From Isoetes taiwanensis (taxonomy: Eukaryota > Streptophyta > Lycopodiopsida > Isoetales > Isoetaceae), in contig JAJEKV010000011.1 in the NCBI GenBank assembly GCA_021234155.1, forward strand, positions 4,031,069 to 4,095,068: a stretch of DNA of 64,000 bases. The letters run 5' to 3'. The notes below the pieces were generated by a model that saw only the letters and a program-made list of their open reading frames with translations, was not told the DNA's origin and did not search any database. Made by a program: the position numbers and the translations under genes. This document shows positions 22,826-34,050 of the stretch, in pieces (within the stretch, counting starts at the first letter, position 1; every line of letters starts with the position of its first letter).

Positions 22826-23243
22826 ATGTTGATGGGGCGGAGCCACTCTAACAGCTTGTGGTTTGATAGGAACTGATGGGGCGTAGCCGCTCTAGCAGTC
22901 TTAGAAACCCACTAATTTGACGGATACTGACGGGCTGCGCCACTCTAACAGTTTTGTTATCTCGACACTGGATGCTGATGGGGCTAGGCCTCTCTAACAG
23001 CAATCCTTGAATGTCGAGAACACTCTTGAATCACCAAGACAAATAGGGCAAATCCACTTTAACCGTCTTAAAAGAGAATATTGGCGTAAGCTGATGGGGC
23101 CAAGCCGCGCTAACAACTTACGTCTATCTTTGTTGGCACCGGGGATAGAACCACACTGTCGTGCCCAAGGCTGCTGGGGCTGTGCCAGTCTAACAGCAAA
23201 CACTAGGATAGAGGGGGCAAAGCCACTCTAACCATCCTAGCGA
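22826..23243. repeat. Array of about eight stem-loops with a constant core
   Basis: A core close to TGATGGGGC-NNN-GCC-NCTCTAACA recurs about eight times, near 22,829, 22,872, 22,928, 22,976, 23,042, 23,091, 23,172 and 23,212. The flanks of several cores are complementary to each other but differ between units: CTCGACA (22,961) with TGTCGAG (23,012), CGTAAG (23,085) with CTTACG (23,117), CTAGGAT (23,203) with ATCCTAG (23,234), and AAGAC (23,036) with GTCTT (23,065). This is not a simple tandem repeat. No protein frame explains it. Confidence 0.7.
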
Positions 23244-24429
23244 ATCAGGTATTATTGGCATGTAAGTATCCATCAACATTACAACTTCTGAAACATTTTG
23301 TCCTTTACTACATCATATCCGTATTTTGTATTTTGGTGCTAGCATCTTTCAACTAGCAGCATGCCCACACTCTATTATCTAGCTCAGACAAACACTCAGC
23401 CTAGCACTTAAGCTTATACATCAAATTAAACCAACCATCAGCATATGCACTAAGAAATTCTGTGGCAAACCAAGCCGTATGCATAAACAATAATGTAGAG
23501 TGCACTATTTTATTAAAGCCGTAGCCAAACTTCCATACAACAAGATCTCGGCAGACTCATAGCCAAAACCAATAGTATGGCACTCCCTAATTTATGCATG
23601 CAGCCTCAATTAACCAGAACATCTCACCTACACAGTGATCATCCTTAATGCACAAAGCAACCATCTATCTACATATCTATCTGCACAAAATAACCTGAAC
23701 TTTGCCATCTATACATCAAGAGCCTAATAATAATCCATCAGCCTTGCTATTCAAAATCAATTTTAAACAGCAGAAATAAAAACATGTATATTCGCACTTG
23801 TTTCTGTTTGAAGCAGTCTGACTATGGGATAGCAGCCTCACACTTCAGCGGTGTATTTTCAGACTTGTTTCTGTTTGAAGCAATCCAACTATGGGGTAGG
23901 CCTCATACTTCCGCACTGCAAGTTCATATCACAAAGAACTGGTTGAAGTATGGCCAAATCTATATAGAGTCATCCTAGCAGGTTCCATATATATGCCAGC
24001 TTGAGAGCTGCAAATTTTCCAATTCATCCAAAATTGCCCTGCCTCATCATCTGATAAAAAATAACAGCTTACACTGCATGCGTTGGCAATCTTAGTAGCC
24101 CACTTAAATACCTGTAGTGCAGTCTTGATTTTCAAAGCTTTGCCACCATAGCTATAAAAAGATGCTAGTTGAAGCTATTCATGGACTGATTTCCAGCACT
24201 TTACTTCACTATCACTACATTACAACCTTCAAAATCATGGCAATTTATGTACTTCTTTTGATAAAAAGAATTAGTAGCCTACATGGCATGCCCTGGCAAT
24301 CTTAGCAGCCCACATAAATAACTGCAGTCTTGATTTCCAAAGCTTTGCCACCATAGCTGTAGAAAAATGCTAGTTGAAGCTACTGATTTCTAGAATTTTA
24401 CTTACCACTTAAATCTACAGAAAAGATGA
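23244..24429. other. Non-coding stretch with local duplications
   Basis: No gene seen. A block of about 100 bp at 24,076-24,176 recurs at 24,284-24,381 in direct orientation; both contain TTGCCACCATAGCT and GATGCTAGTTGAAGCT-like ends. A shorter duplication of CTTGTTTCTGTTTGAAGCA occurs near 23,798 and 23,862. Confidence 0.6.
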
Positions 24430-24739
24430 TACATGCCATTTGATTAAGGCATTCGTGAGTGGATATGGGAGTGAGCAAAGGGGATGTTCTGCACATAGGA
24501 TATGAAGCCTACGAACGGAGCCATGAGTCTATGCATTGGGCATGAAAAGCATACCTACAATCTGGCAACATTCTCAGAGTTTCTGTTTCTTTATAATCAG
24601 AAAGACATATAGAACATGAAGTATCTTGAGAATGAGGAAGAGACTGCTTGCCTATGTAAATTATCTTCAGATAAGATTGCAGAGTTGCTTCATCCAAACT
24701 TGCTACTGGCCATGTTCCTGTATTTAGATCCATGTGCAA
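24430..24739 (-). pseudogene. RING-H2 finger protein of ATL20-22 type, broken
   Basis: ATL proteins are membrane-anchored E3 ubiquitin ligases with a C-terminal RING-H2 finger. On - the frame reads SLDEATLQSYLKI, TSCSICLSDYKETETLRML, PDCRYAFHAQCIDSWLRS, then an in-frame TAG at 24,511-24,509, then ASYPMCRTSPLLTPIS. The stop cuts the finger before its last cysteine pair. The family's CxH pair is also changed, with Tyr where His is expected (CRYAFH). The N-terminal domain and membrane segment are absent. SLDEAT...SYLK followed by RING-H2 and RTSPLxTP is typical of the ATL20-22 subgroup. Confidence 0.8.
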
Positions 24740-24843
24740 AACATCTCTGATGGTGATGAATTATGCAAAATCAAGCTAAAGATGATGGTATCAAACATCC
24801 ATGAAAGGCTGACAAACCAAGAGCAGGAGTAGCCAGGACGCCC

Positions 24844-25312
24844 GTATTTAGAGTCCAGTATGTGGTATTTCTAACCCTTTTTTGTGGTATTTCTGGCCAC
24901 CCGTTATCAGCCAGGTGATATTTTCGGCAAAAAAAAGAAGTTTTTTTGGCCAAAAAAAGTGGTATTTCCAGCAAAAAAAAATGGCATTTCTGGTCAAAAA
25001 GTTGTATTTCTGGCCAAAAACCAAGCGCCAAACTGCGCGGCGGAGTTGAGGTCTTTGGTCGGATCGTTCTTGCAGCTCCGTGGGCTTCTTGAACTGCTCC
25101 AAAAGCCCTTCTAATCACTTTGTCAGCCTCTTTAACATTAGTTTGATAAAGAGAGGAAGCGATTTGAGCTCAGATAGAGCTGGATTGATCCAAAAATGCC
25201 TCAAAACAGTTGGTTCTGGGCTTAAAATTACAAAGTGTATAGTGGCTGACAATGGATATCCAGAAATACCACAAGAAAAGGCCGGAAATACCACATCCCG
25301 GACTCTAAATAT
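24844..25312. mobile_element. Small inverted-repeat element with GTGGTATTTCTGG motifs, copy 1
   Basis: The left end GTATTTAGAGTCC (24,844) faces GGACTCTAAATAT (ending 25,312). Next to each end lies TGTGGTATTTC or its complement. Inside the left arm, variants of GTGGTATTTCTGGCC recur several times with runs of A and T between them. A central segment on - (near 25,118) reads VKEADKVIRRAFGAVQEA and is shared with the second copy at 25,797-26,078. No target duplication is obvious. Confidence 0.6.
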
Positions 25313-25796
25313 GGCGGTTCGAGTAGCCGCCGCAGTCAACAATGAATTCAACACTTTGTTCGAAATCGAGCTTGATCGGAATAATACAATATAATATCTT
25401 CAACTCAATGTTGAATACCACGGAAATTAAAAAATTGAAGAACAGGAAACCAGAATTCGAGAATTGAAATGCAATTTAACCTCATTTCTCTCGCTAACTC
25501 AAGATCTTCTCCGTGTGAGAAGTCTTTGGCTATGAAGGGCGATGACAATGGGCGGAGATGGGTGTTGAAGGGCGCTTGGCATTTTAAAACACTTGATCTG
25601 CACTGATGCCCTAGACGTGCTAGAATGTCTGGATCTAGCATTTTTTCCACCCATTAACATTATATGAACTACTTTCTTATCTACTCTAATGGAGCGTCCA
25701 TTAGTAGTTAGATTGGTTGCCAAATATTTAGCTAGACTATGAATTTGCATATGAACATTGATTAACAACGTGCTACAAATTACTATGTCTGCCACC

Positions 25797-26078
25797 CCTT
25801 ATCAGGCACTATGCATTCGCAGTATCAAGCCTAAAACCAAGTGTTTTGAGCTTAGATTGCTTCTCTTTTTATCGATCCAATGTTAAAGCGGCAGGCAAGG
25901 TGATTGAACGGCTTTTTGAAGCAGTTCAATTGGTCGGATATACCACTTTTTGGCTAGATATACCACTTTTTGTGCTGGATATATCGCCGTTTTTGGCCGA
26001 ATACACCACCTGGCTGATAACAAATGGCCAGATATACCATTTTTTTTGGCCAAAGATATCACATCCCGGACTCTAAAT
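25797..26078 (+). mobile_element. Same small element, partial copy 2, opposite orientation
   Basis: It shares with copy 1 the segment reading VKAAGKVIERLFEAVQ (about 25,872-25,925), then repeated GATATACCACTTTTTGGC motifs, and ends in CATCCCGGACTCTAAATA (26,078). The starting terminal repeat is missing. Together with copy 1 it forms a large imperfect inverted repeat across 24.8-26.1 kb. The interval 25,313-25,796 between them holds nothing recognisable. Confidence 0.55.
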
Positions 26079-26640
26079 AGGAGGTCTGCCTACTATTTTG
26101 CTTATTAAATCCAATGGAAATCTATTGTATAAGTGAGATAAACATCCAACTTATGCAAACAATGATATATTATAGTTTTACCCGACTCTTGATAATAGCA
26201 ATGTATTCTATTGAGCCTCCTTTCTCCAACTAAATGTACTTACAATTTGGTATGGAAAAGTATTGTTTCATTGTGCATTTCTGAAAATTTGGTTCGACAA
26301 AATATTATTTGATTGTGCATTATAAAACAATTCGCTCATTGTCTTCATTTTGATGATTCAATTGTGAGTTTGGAATTTCAAAAAATGTGAAGGGTAAATT
26401 TGGAATATTGACTAAGAACACGAGGGTATTTTTGGAATTTGTAGATTTTAGCTCTCTTAACTAGTTCGTATAGATAGTTAGGAAGGGTATTTTTGGAATT
26501 AACAGAACTTGAGGGGCAAATTTGGAAATCTCATAAACTTCAAGGGTATATATGGAATTTTCCTAATAATAAATAGGCCTAAAAAAGCTGGATCAACAAA
26601 ATAGAAAAAATCAGAGCTGAAACACCATATGCTCCTTAAT
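26079..26640. other. AT-rich DNA with AGGGTATTTTTGGAAT motifs
   Basis: No gene. Degenerate copies of GAAGGGTATTTTTGGAATT occur at about 26,390, 26,426, 26,482, 26,513 and 26,541, making a loose repeat of unknown origin. Confidence 0.5.
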
Positions 26641-26712
26641 GTGATGGGGAAAGGAAATTGGGTCCCAATTTCCGGTCCAGCCGGTGACCCGCTCCAATTT
26701 CCTTTCCCCATC
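26638..26712. repeat. Perfect 19-bp inverted repeat (hairpin)
   Basis: GATGGGGAAAGGAAATTGG and its exact complement CCAATTTCCTTTCCCCATC lie about 30 bp apart, with GGTCCAGCCGGTGACC in the loop. It directly abuts the inverted-repeat element at 26,712-27,289. Confidence 0.85.
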
Positions 26713-27289
26713 AATATGGAAACAGGGGAGCAAAATTTGCCCTTTTTCCCCTGCGGCCATGACTGTGTTGAGGCGCTCAGGGAGGCCGCCTATGCATCCC
26801 AGCACGATTGTAGGTAATGGAAATACGGGAGTTCTTCAGCTTTTGCCATATTATCAGAGCATTTTTCCAAAGAACACTACCTGCGATCTTGGTAAAATCC
26901 TCCGAAGAACAACTACATGGGATCTAAGCAACATGAAGATTTGCAGACCCGAATATTTGCAGACTCGAAGATCTGTAGACCCAAAAATTTGCTTGCAGGC
27001 CCGAAGATTTGCTCGAAGATCTGTGCGAACTTCGATCTGCGACCCTAAAGATGCCGGAAGACCTGCGACCCTAAAGATGCCGGAAGATCTGCGGCCCTAA
27101 AGATGCCGGAAGACCTGGGAGATGCGGCAGCGTGGAGGAGCTCTAAGAACCCTGAAAAAAACATGAAAACCTGCTAAACCAGTCATCCGGAATTGGAAGA
27201 CCCAACTTCCATTCCGGATTGTAGGAGGCTGACACGTGTCAGCAGCAGAATGGACGCCAGGGAATAAATGCGACCCTGTTTCCATATTG
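26712..27289. mobile_element. 578-bp inverted-repeat element with internal 26-bp tandem repeats
   Basis: The 16-bp CAATATGGAAACAGGG at 26,712-26,727 is complementary to CCCTGTTTCCATATTG at 27,274-27,289. Inside, about three 26-bp units of CGACCCTAAAGATGCCGGAA type lie at 27,040-27,118, preceded by looser GAAGATTTGCAGACCCGAA repeats. I see no target duplication and no protein. A MITE-like element is the simplest reading. Confidence 0.5.
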
Positions 27290-27558
27290 TTCATTGAAAA
27301 AGCTTGTCTTGGTTCACAAAAAAAGAAATGGAAAAAAGTAAAGAACGTCAGCCAGCAGAGCTCACCGTCTTAGCTTAAAACCCTCGTATATTCTTAAAGA
27401 AAAGCATATTGTTTTGGCATTCTTGTGGTGTGGGTAAAAACAATTGGTTTTCTTATAAGGATTGCCTTTTAGGTAAAGGTCCATTCTATTTTAATACCGA
27501 CAATTTTAGCGCGCTCACACTATCTCCCCCCGATTGGGGTTAGTAAAAAAAAAAAAAA

Positions 27559-27630
27559 CGGGAACCCTTCCAAATTTCCCTGAAATCCGGAAGGGTTTCC
27601 TATTAAAGCCCGGAAGGGTTTCCATAGGAA
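27559..27630. repeat. Short cluster of GGAAGGGTTTCC motifs
   Basis: GGAACCCTTCC, TCCGGAAGGGTTTCC and CCGGAAGGGTTTCCATA follow one another just left of the 24.4-kb element. The same motif builds the larger array at 55,320-55,775. Confidence 0.7.
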
Positions 27631-27772
27631 TATTATATTTTTGGGTTTTCAAGTCATCCACCGATAATTAATGCCTAGAATTAAATTTTTACGGCTCTGA
27701 TTGAAGAGCTTTTTCCAGAAAATTGGTTCTTACTCTTCTTCCGGCGGTTTTGTTGGCAAATGGCGATTGAGT

Positions 27773-27804
27773 CGGGGGTGAAAGTATGCTGGTGGGTAGC
27801 AAAA
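27773..27804 (+). repeat. Left terminal inverted repeat of the 24.4-kb element
   Basis: CGGGGGTGAAAGTATG followed by CTGGTGGGTAGCAAAA; preceded by GATTGAGT. The next 60 bp contain CAGCACCCAGCACCAGCACC, a subterminal motif echoed as GGGTGCTGGTGGG, in inverse orientation, near the right end. Confidence 0.85.
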
Positions 27805-28103
27805 AAACGCGACCCCAGCACCCAGCACCAGCACCCTTCATACTATTTTTTCCACCCTTCACCAATTGAAGTGTAACCTATGCTATGCCCGTCACTTCAC
27901 ATAGGGCGTACCCGTTTCAATCATTAACCTTCTTACTGCCCATCGTAACTAATGACTGTGACCCGAAAGGGTAGCGAACTTTGAATTTGTAATTTGCAAC
28001 CGTGCTCCCCACCTTTTGCTACTCCGGCCAAATAGCCCGCGGAGAAGAAGCTCGAGAATTTCCGGATTCACTCTAGTATTCCAAAACTCAAACGCCAAAA
28101 ACT

Positions 28104-31100
28104 ATGGTGAAGAAGGTTGTTAATCCGCCGGCTCAGCCAGCAATTCCAATGGATGCCATGGCAGGGTAAGCAAAATGCACTGCCAATTTTGATGGCTTAT
28201 AGTGCCCGTTAATTTGTTTTTCTTGATTTCTTTCAGCCCAGAAGGAACGTGCCCCTAAGACCGGACCTGACTGATTGCCGAACTGAGGAGGACTTCCATG
28301 CTTATGCGGGTCTATCAAACGAGGGTGTGCATCCCTCTCAATTTCGAACGGATGTGATATCTGCAGCAGAATATAACGAGGTTTGGGACACCAATGGTGT
28401 CATTCCCAACAAGACATCCATCGACAAAGTAAGGCCAGAGCATGAAGAAGCTCTAATTGAGTTGTTGAGCAAGATATACCCGGCGGCAAAAGTAATGGCG
28501 ACCGGCAACCTCGAAATCAAGAGATCTCTCTTTCGATTTTACCAAAACGTACACTCTGTTCTAAATGCGCATCATCTCAAATGGGCGAAATTAGAATGGT
28601 CGGAATGGTTGAAATGGGTCTCCAACAACGATTTCAATAGAGGCATTATCGTAAGCCTACTATTTTTGACGCAATCTCTGCTCCTATCATGTACCTGAAT
28701 TCATTTTTCATATCCAGGTTCATTTGTGTGAGGCAACAACAAACACTGGGATCTGTAGCCAATTAGTTCACTTGAAAGCAAACCATAATCGTATTGGAGC
28801 AAAACCCTTGAACTTGAAAAGTGCATCGGTGAGTTTCTATGAACCTCTTTCATTAGCTTAGCTGTTGTATGCCTAAGAGGAGTACAATAGTGGAAAAGCA
28901 AATGATAATGGTAATTTCCTGATCTACTCCAAACATCTAGAGCATGAACCAGATTATTAAAAGTCCCTTTGTACCAGTCTCTTTGTATCAGACTTAACAT
29001 CTCTAATGAACATGCTCCTTCCCATATTCATGGTATCATTTGCACCATTAGTGGTAATCCAAATCACTTGAGTCATAATAGATCTTAATAGGACGTAGGA
29101 TGCCTATTTTATTCCAAGGTATGAACACTAGGCTTTGTTGTGGGAAAGGAAGACACTAAAAAAGATTTTTCTTATCTCACTAGCAATTTTGCAATGTCTT
29201 TTTGTTTTGAGGTGGCTGGTGCACAATCCATCATGAATGATGGCAATGAAGTAATCTCTCTTGTAGATCTTCCAACAAAACTACTAATGGAGGCAATGAT
29301 AACGCAATACTCTTTACTTCTTGATTTAGAAGAAGTGGAATTTTTGGTGATGGAACCACATTAAGGGCCTAATAAGATATAACTGGAGAATCTTCATTCT
29401 CACCCAGTTGACTACTTTCTAAAATATCTTAGAATCATCTACATGATACAACTCAAGGACCTTCCTTCTTTCTTTCAGTCTTAGGCATGGCAAGGTCTCC
29501 ATAAAAGGTAGAGCAAGAAATGGATGTTTGAAGATCATCGCAGCGCCATGATATATCTCTGATTCATCTGCAACATGTTACTACATCTAGCTTGTAGGCT
29601 TGCAGACCAAGAACATGATATTTGAACTTCATATGCTAGCAACTTCCAATCTTGAATGCTTTCAGCAAATCCATGGCTATTTGGAGGATGTGCAGATCAG
29701 GGTTTAGTATTCAAAGTACAAGTTTGTTGCATGCTAGATCTCTGCCACATGACTGCATTTTTTTTAAATAACTGTCCCAAGTCCGTTATGATACTATTTA
29801 TTTTAGTACATAGATATTCTCTTATGGATCTTTGAGCTAACTTTATTGATGTTTATATTGAGATCTATTTTATAGGTGGAGCATGAAGAAAATCCATAGA
29901 GTCACAGCATCTCCTCGACAACTGAAGAAACAAAGAGTCTCATGTGGCTTTGAGAAACTTTCACCCAGTCCTAAAAAAGTGAGTCATCGCTCTTATGTTT
30001 TAGAAGATCCCATAACAGCAAACAGCAAGGAAGAGTGGATAACTCACGAAGACAATCTTGTTTCATGCTCCCAAGTGAAGATGTATTTGACAGAGGATAT
30101 GTTTACTGATATATGGGGCATTGGTAAAAAAGATGGCAAACAAGGATTCAATCTGTCACGTCTCAAGAGGCCATTAAAGGTTGAGTTCTTAAGGATCTAC
30201 AAGCAGATATTTCAGACTAAAACTGAATTGTACCGTGCTCCAATGTATATGGCTCGATGTTTTGCAGCATGGAAACATGGCATTAATATTGATTGGGATA
30301 GTGTGGTTGAATATGCTCAGGACTGGTCTAAGAAAAAAAAACAAGATCAGCAGCCTCAACAAAAGAACGAGCAGGAAAAGGAGAAGCCACAACAACATCA
30401 TGCCTTGAATTTGTCGTCAACTCTTGCTACTGAATTCATTCAAGTGCTTGAAGAGCATGTTAGTATTCTGAAAAACACAGCCACAGATGAAAAGGTACGT
30501 GTCCATTATGAGAGTTGGCAAGCTGCCTCGATGGAATTAGAAAGCGCTAAAGCAAATTCTAAGTATATAAACGAGCAAGTTGCTAGTTTGAATTTGAGAC
30601 TTGAGAGTGTGAAGGTAGAACTTGAAGCAAAGAGAAAGGAGCTTGATATGCAGTCAAAACTCATTGAGCGATTGAGCCTTGTATCTCGAGATAGTGTGGA
30701 GCTCAAGCTTCAATATCACGAAGAAGTTGATGGAAAAAAGAAAGTAGAGGCTGAAGTGGAAAAGCTAGCTTGGAATGAGTTATATGGTAAGTGCAAATAT
30801 GAGAAGCTTAATTACCAATGAGGAAAAGATAAAAGAAATGGAACATGCAGTAAACTTGAAGAACAAGATCCATGAAAAAGAAAAGAACACGAATGAGTTG
30901 CAGGAAAATTAGATTAGAATCATTCATTCGTGCAATAGAGGAGGGAGGGAGCATGCTGATCATGCCACAGCCATCAAGTCCTAACGAAGATGTTCCAACA
31001 ATTAAGGTTGAAATAGCAGCATGTGGGTTTTGTGGATTTGGATATAAAGACCTCCAATATGCTGCTATAATATGTCCATGCATGCATTCCTTTCATTTAG

Positions 31101-33955
31101 CATCAGGCCTTGCATGAGCTACTAAGCACGGCCTCTGTAGGCTTGTTGGGATCGTACCTCCGGGAGGTAATGGATACGCGGACTCAGTTATGCCCCCCTG
31201 TCCGACATTAACCTCAGCTGTGCTTGTGATTATGTATATAACTGTGCAGTATGTCAGCATCCTTATTGCTACTAAGGTTTTTCCCCCGAAAACCCTTCGG
31301 GGCGGGGGTTTTTTAATCCTGGTAGTAATACGCCTGCTGCTCTCTCTTTGTACTTAGGTCCCATAGGCCAGTTGGTCTCCGTGGACGATAAAATCATATT
31401 CTATTCTATTCTATTCTTTAAGACTTCAAATCTTTTTTGTGTTTGTATTCAAGAGGTCAGTAAGGATTGGCTTCAAAGTATTGGCATTACAACTCATCAT
31501 GCCAAACTCTTTGTCTTAAATATCATGCCTTAATTTAGTTTCAAATGTGGCTGCTTGGATGCTTAGCAAAAAGATGTTAATACTTGTTTTACTAGCTGTA
31601 TAATGTTAGTTGTGAATGAATATTTGTGGATAATGTTATCTGGCTTGATCATGACGTATCCATTGTATATAAAGTAATAAAGGATACCAAGTCATACCTA
31701 AATACCCTGTCTAATACTCTGAGTAAGATTCCCTGGCACTTTGGATATTATAGTCACTTTAGATACTATGGTTTCTTGCAGGAAACTTTAGGAATATTAG
31801 CAGTTTAACTTACTACCAAATAGTAACTAAGTACCTCTTTTGTACTTTAAGTATACTTCTGATAGCACTTTAGATATTGTGGTTAGTTTGCTTTGGTAAG
31901 GTAATTTATGTACTTCAGATTTACTCTCAAGTCAATAGCTACTTTTGGCATTTACAAGGTACTTTAATATACCCTGGGTGATGCAGGAAGTACTGTTATT
32001 CCAAGTTTGGCAACAGAAAAATCATTACCAGCTACAAAGGAAAGGATTACATGGCTTCTTGAGTCTGAGGATGACTGGATGAGGAAGTTAGAGAAGCAAA
32101 AGGAAGTCCTAAATAATATCACCGAGATGCCAAAAAGCCTAGAAAACACTCCAAAAGCCATGATCCACATGTGACAACATGGAAGCCCAGTTACTAGATT
32201 GTAATGAAGGGCGTGAAATTTCTGGGAAATTGGATGTAGATAAGTTTTTAGAGGATGACTCTATACAGACATGCACCATACCACTCAATTCTGAGCATAA
32301 CCAGCATGTCAAACACCTTTCTATGTCCCCCAATTTGCTGCAAAAGAATCATCGGCCACATAATGGACTTACAAGTTGTGATACCACGCCCAAGGATTTG
32401 AATCTGCAAAGAAGACGATCTTACGAACGATCCCCAGTAGTCAAAATAAGTGGCATAGATAAACAAAGGCCACCCAAGACAAAGGCAACAAGAAGTTTAG
32501 TGCTACATGAAATTTCAGGTCAGTGTGTCAATATTTAATGTTACAAGTCCACATTTTGATAACTGTGTCGTTGCTGCTGTAGATGCTGAAACAACGGAGG
32601 TTGACACTGGTACACCAAGAAGAGACACTTATGAGAGTCAAAATACAGGTTTATATGCTTTAAAAATTGCATACTTAATGTCTTTCAGTAATTTTAATTA
32701 AAATGTTTACGCATAATAGATGACGTTATGTGCAACACCAAAATTCTAAAGAGGATGTGCAAAGGTGGAAAGCAAGATTCGCCAAAGGAGAATAAGTAAG
32801 TAGCATGTTGTGATGTGATTTTCTTTGCTGGAGAAGGTTGTGCATGGGAGATGCAATATACTTTTAGGGTTCAGAGGTAAAGAAATTTGCTTTTTCTAGC
32901 TCGTTTGGAGTTGTGCTTTGTGGATCTTATCAAACTGAACTGAAAGAATGATTACTTCTGGACGCAGTGGCAACCATATGGTACCAGCAAAAGCTAAACA
33001 AGTTCGCCAGAAAGGCCAAGTGTATGTATCATTTATGATTTTACATTTGAGATGAAATTTGAAGTTTCTAACTGTGCTCTATGATTATAATGCTGCAGGA
33101 AGATGAATATAAAGTGAGAGCATACCTTCAAATGTCCTTTTGTGTCATATTCCAAGAATATAATTATTTGTCAAATGGTTGCAGGTCAATGACTTCCCCA
33201 ATTAAAGCCGTATGCAGTCCTGCCAAAATTACTCCATCTGCAAGGTAAATATATTATTGATATACTTCTGGTATATATGTCATTTTATGCTAAAGATTAT
33301 CCAACGTTACAGGCTAGAGAATAGGCTTCTAATAATAGATGTGAATCGAATCTTCGTGAAGAGATTTGATGCTGGTGAGAGACTACCTAAGAAACACCCA
33401 AATTCATTGATCCATCAGATTGGCAGGTTTAATGTCATAACAAGACCAGGCTATGTAGAGTTTATTAAAGAGTGTATGAAATACTTTGCGGTTGCAATTT
33501 GGTCAACATTGAGCAAACAAAACTTGGCTACAATGCTCGAGACTGTATTTTCTGAAGATATGCGCAACAAATTTGAATTTATTTGGGACCAAGCACAATG
33601 TGAGCCCACAGATGTTGATCATCCTCACACTCCGGGCAGGAAAATATTCCTCAAAGAGCTCCAAACAGTGTGGTCCAAAATGCCGTACAATTCCTCAAAT
33701 ACTCTGCTAATAGAGGATTCTGAGTACAAGTGTCTAAGGAATCCTAGAGGCTCATACATTGTACCACACTCATTTAGCTGTCAATCTGAGGCTGGAAGTG
33801 GCATGTACTTGATCGATGACCTGCTTCCTTATCTTAAGAAAGTTGCTGCTGCAACAAATGTTTGTACTTATGTAATGCGATTTCCTATGAACAAGGGTTC
33901 AGCCAAAGAGACAGCAGATGTGAAGAAACTACTCAAAACTAAGAAGATTTTGTGA
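28104..33955 (+). pseudogene. Element gene A1: coiled coil, RING-like motif, FCP1/NIF-type HAD domain (broken)
   Basis: Start ATG 28,104. The first three exons join cleanly: 28,104-28,165, 28,242-28,650 and 28,718-28,828 (GT/AG). A long frame from about 29,877 to 30,818 gives a basic N-terminal region, a compact helical domain (WGIGKKDGKQGFNLSR) and a coiled coil; a frameshift near 30,805 and a TAG near 30,909 then break it. A RING-like motif follows (CGFCGFGYKDLQ, CPCMHSFHLAS), split by a LINE fragment at about 31,113-31,418, and resumes as NLFCVCIQEVSKDW. Small exons encode a basic linker. The last exon, 33,312-33,955, is an FCP1/NIF-like domain: LLIIDVNRIFV at the DxDx(T/V) position, TRPGYVEFIKECMKYF, AIWSTLSKQN and LLIEDSEYK. 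Family members are Ser-phosphatases of the RNA polymerase II CTD; Asn for the second Asp suggests altered or no catalysis. Confidence 0.7.
31113..31418 (+). mobile_element. 5'-truncated LINE insertion in the RING exon of gene A1
   Basis: The last part of LINE ORF2 is readable as LLSTASVGLLGS, REVMDTRTQ and FFPRKPF, matching the C-terminus of LINE copy 2. It is followed by the hairpin GGTTTTTCCCCCGAAAACCC, then GGTCCCATAGGCCAGTTGG and (ATTCT)n to 31,418. The RING-like coding sequence of gene A1 stops before it and resumes after it, which marks the insertion. Confidence 0.85.
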
Positions 33956-34050
33956 GATGTCCACTTATTGCCGTTGGCAAATTTTGTTAAAGACTAAGAA
34001 GATTTTGTGGGACATCCATTTATTTCCATTGGCACATTTTGTTAATATGC
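33950..34050 (+). repeat. About 55-bp tandem duplication over the A1 stop codon
   Basis: ACTAAGAAGATTTTGTGAGA (33,939) recurs as ACTAAGAAGATTTTGTGGGA (about 33,993), each followed by a similar CATCCATTTATT...TTGGCA...TTTTGTTAA segment. The first copy includes the stop codon of gene A1; the second has TGG in its place. Confidence 0.8.

Noticed and set aside
22826-23243. CRISPR-like or simple tandem repeat
   Set aside because: Core copies are diverged and spacing is uneven; flanks pair with each other, which fits stem-loops, not direct repeats with spacers.
22826-23243. Hammerhead or twister ribozyme array
   Set aside because: CTGATG and CTAACA are suggestive, but the hammerhead GAAA element and the twister conserved loops are absent, so I do not call it.
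28860-29870. A gene in the third intron of A1
   Set aside because: One 74-codon frame at 29,140-29,364 has no recognisable motif; the region is best treated as intron or unassigned repeat.
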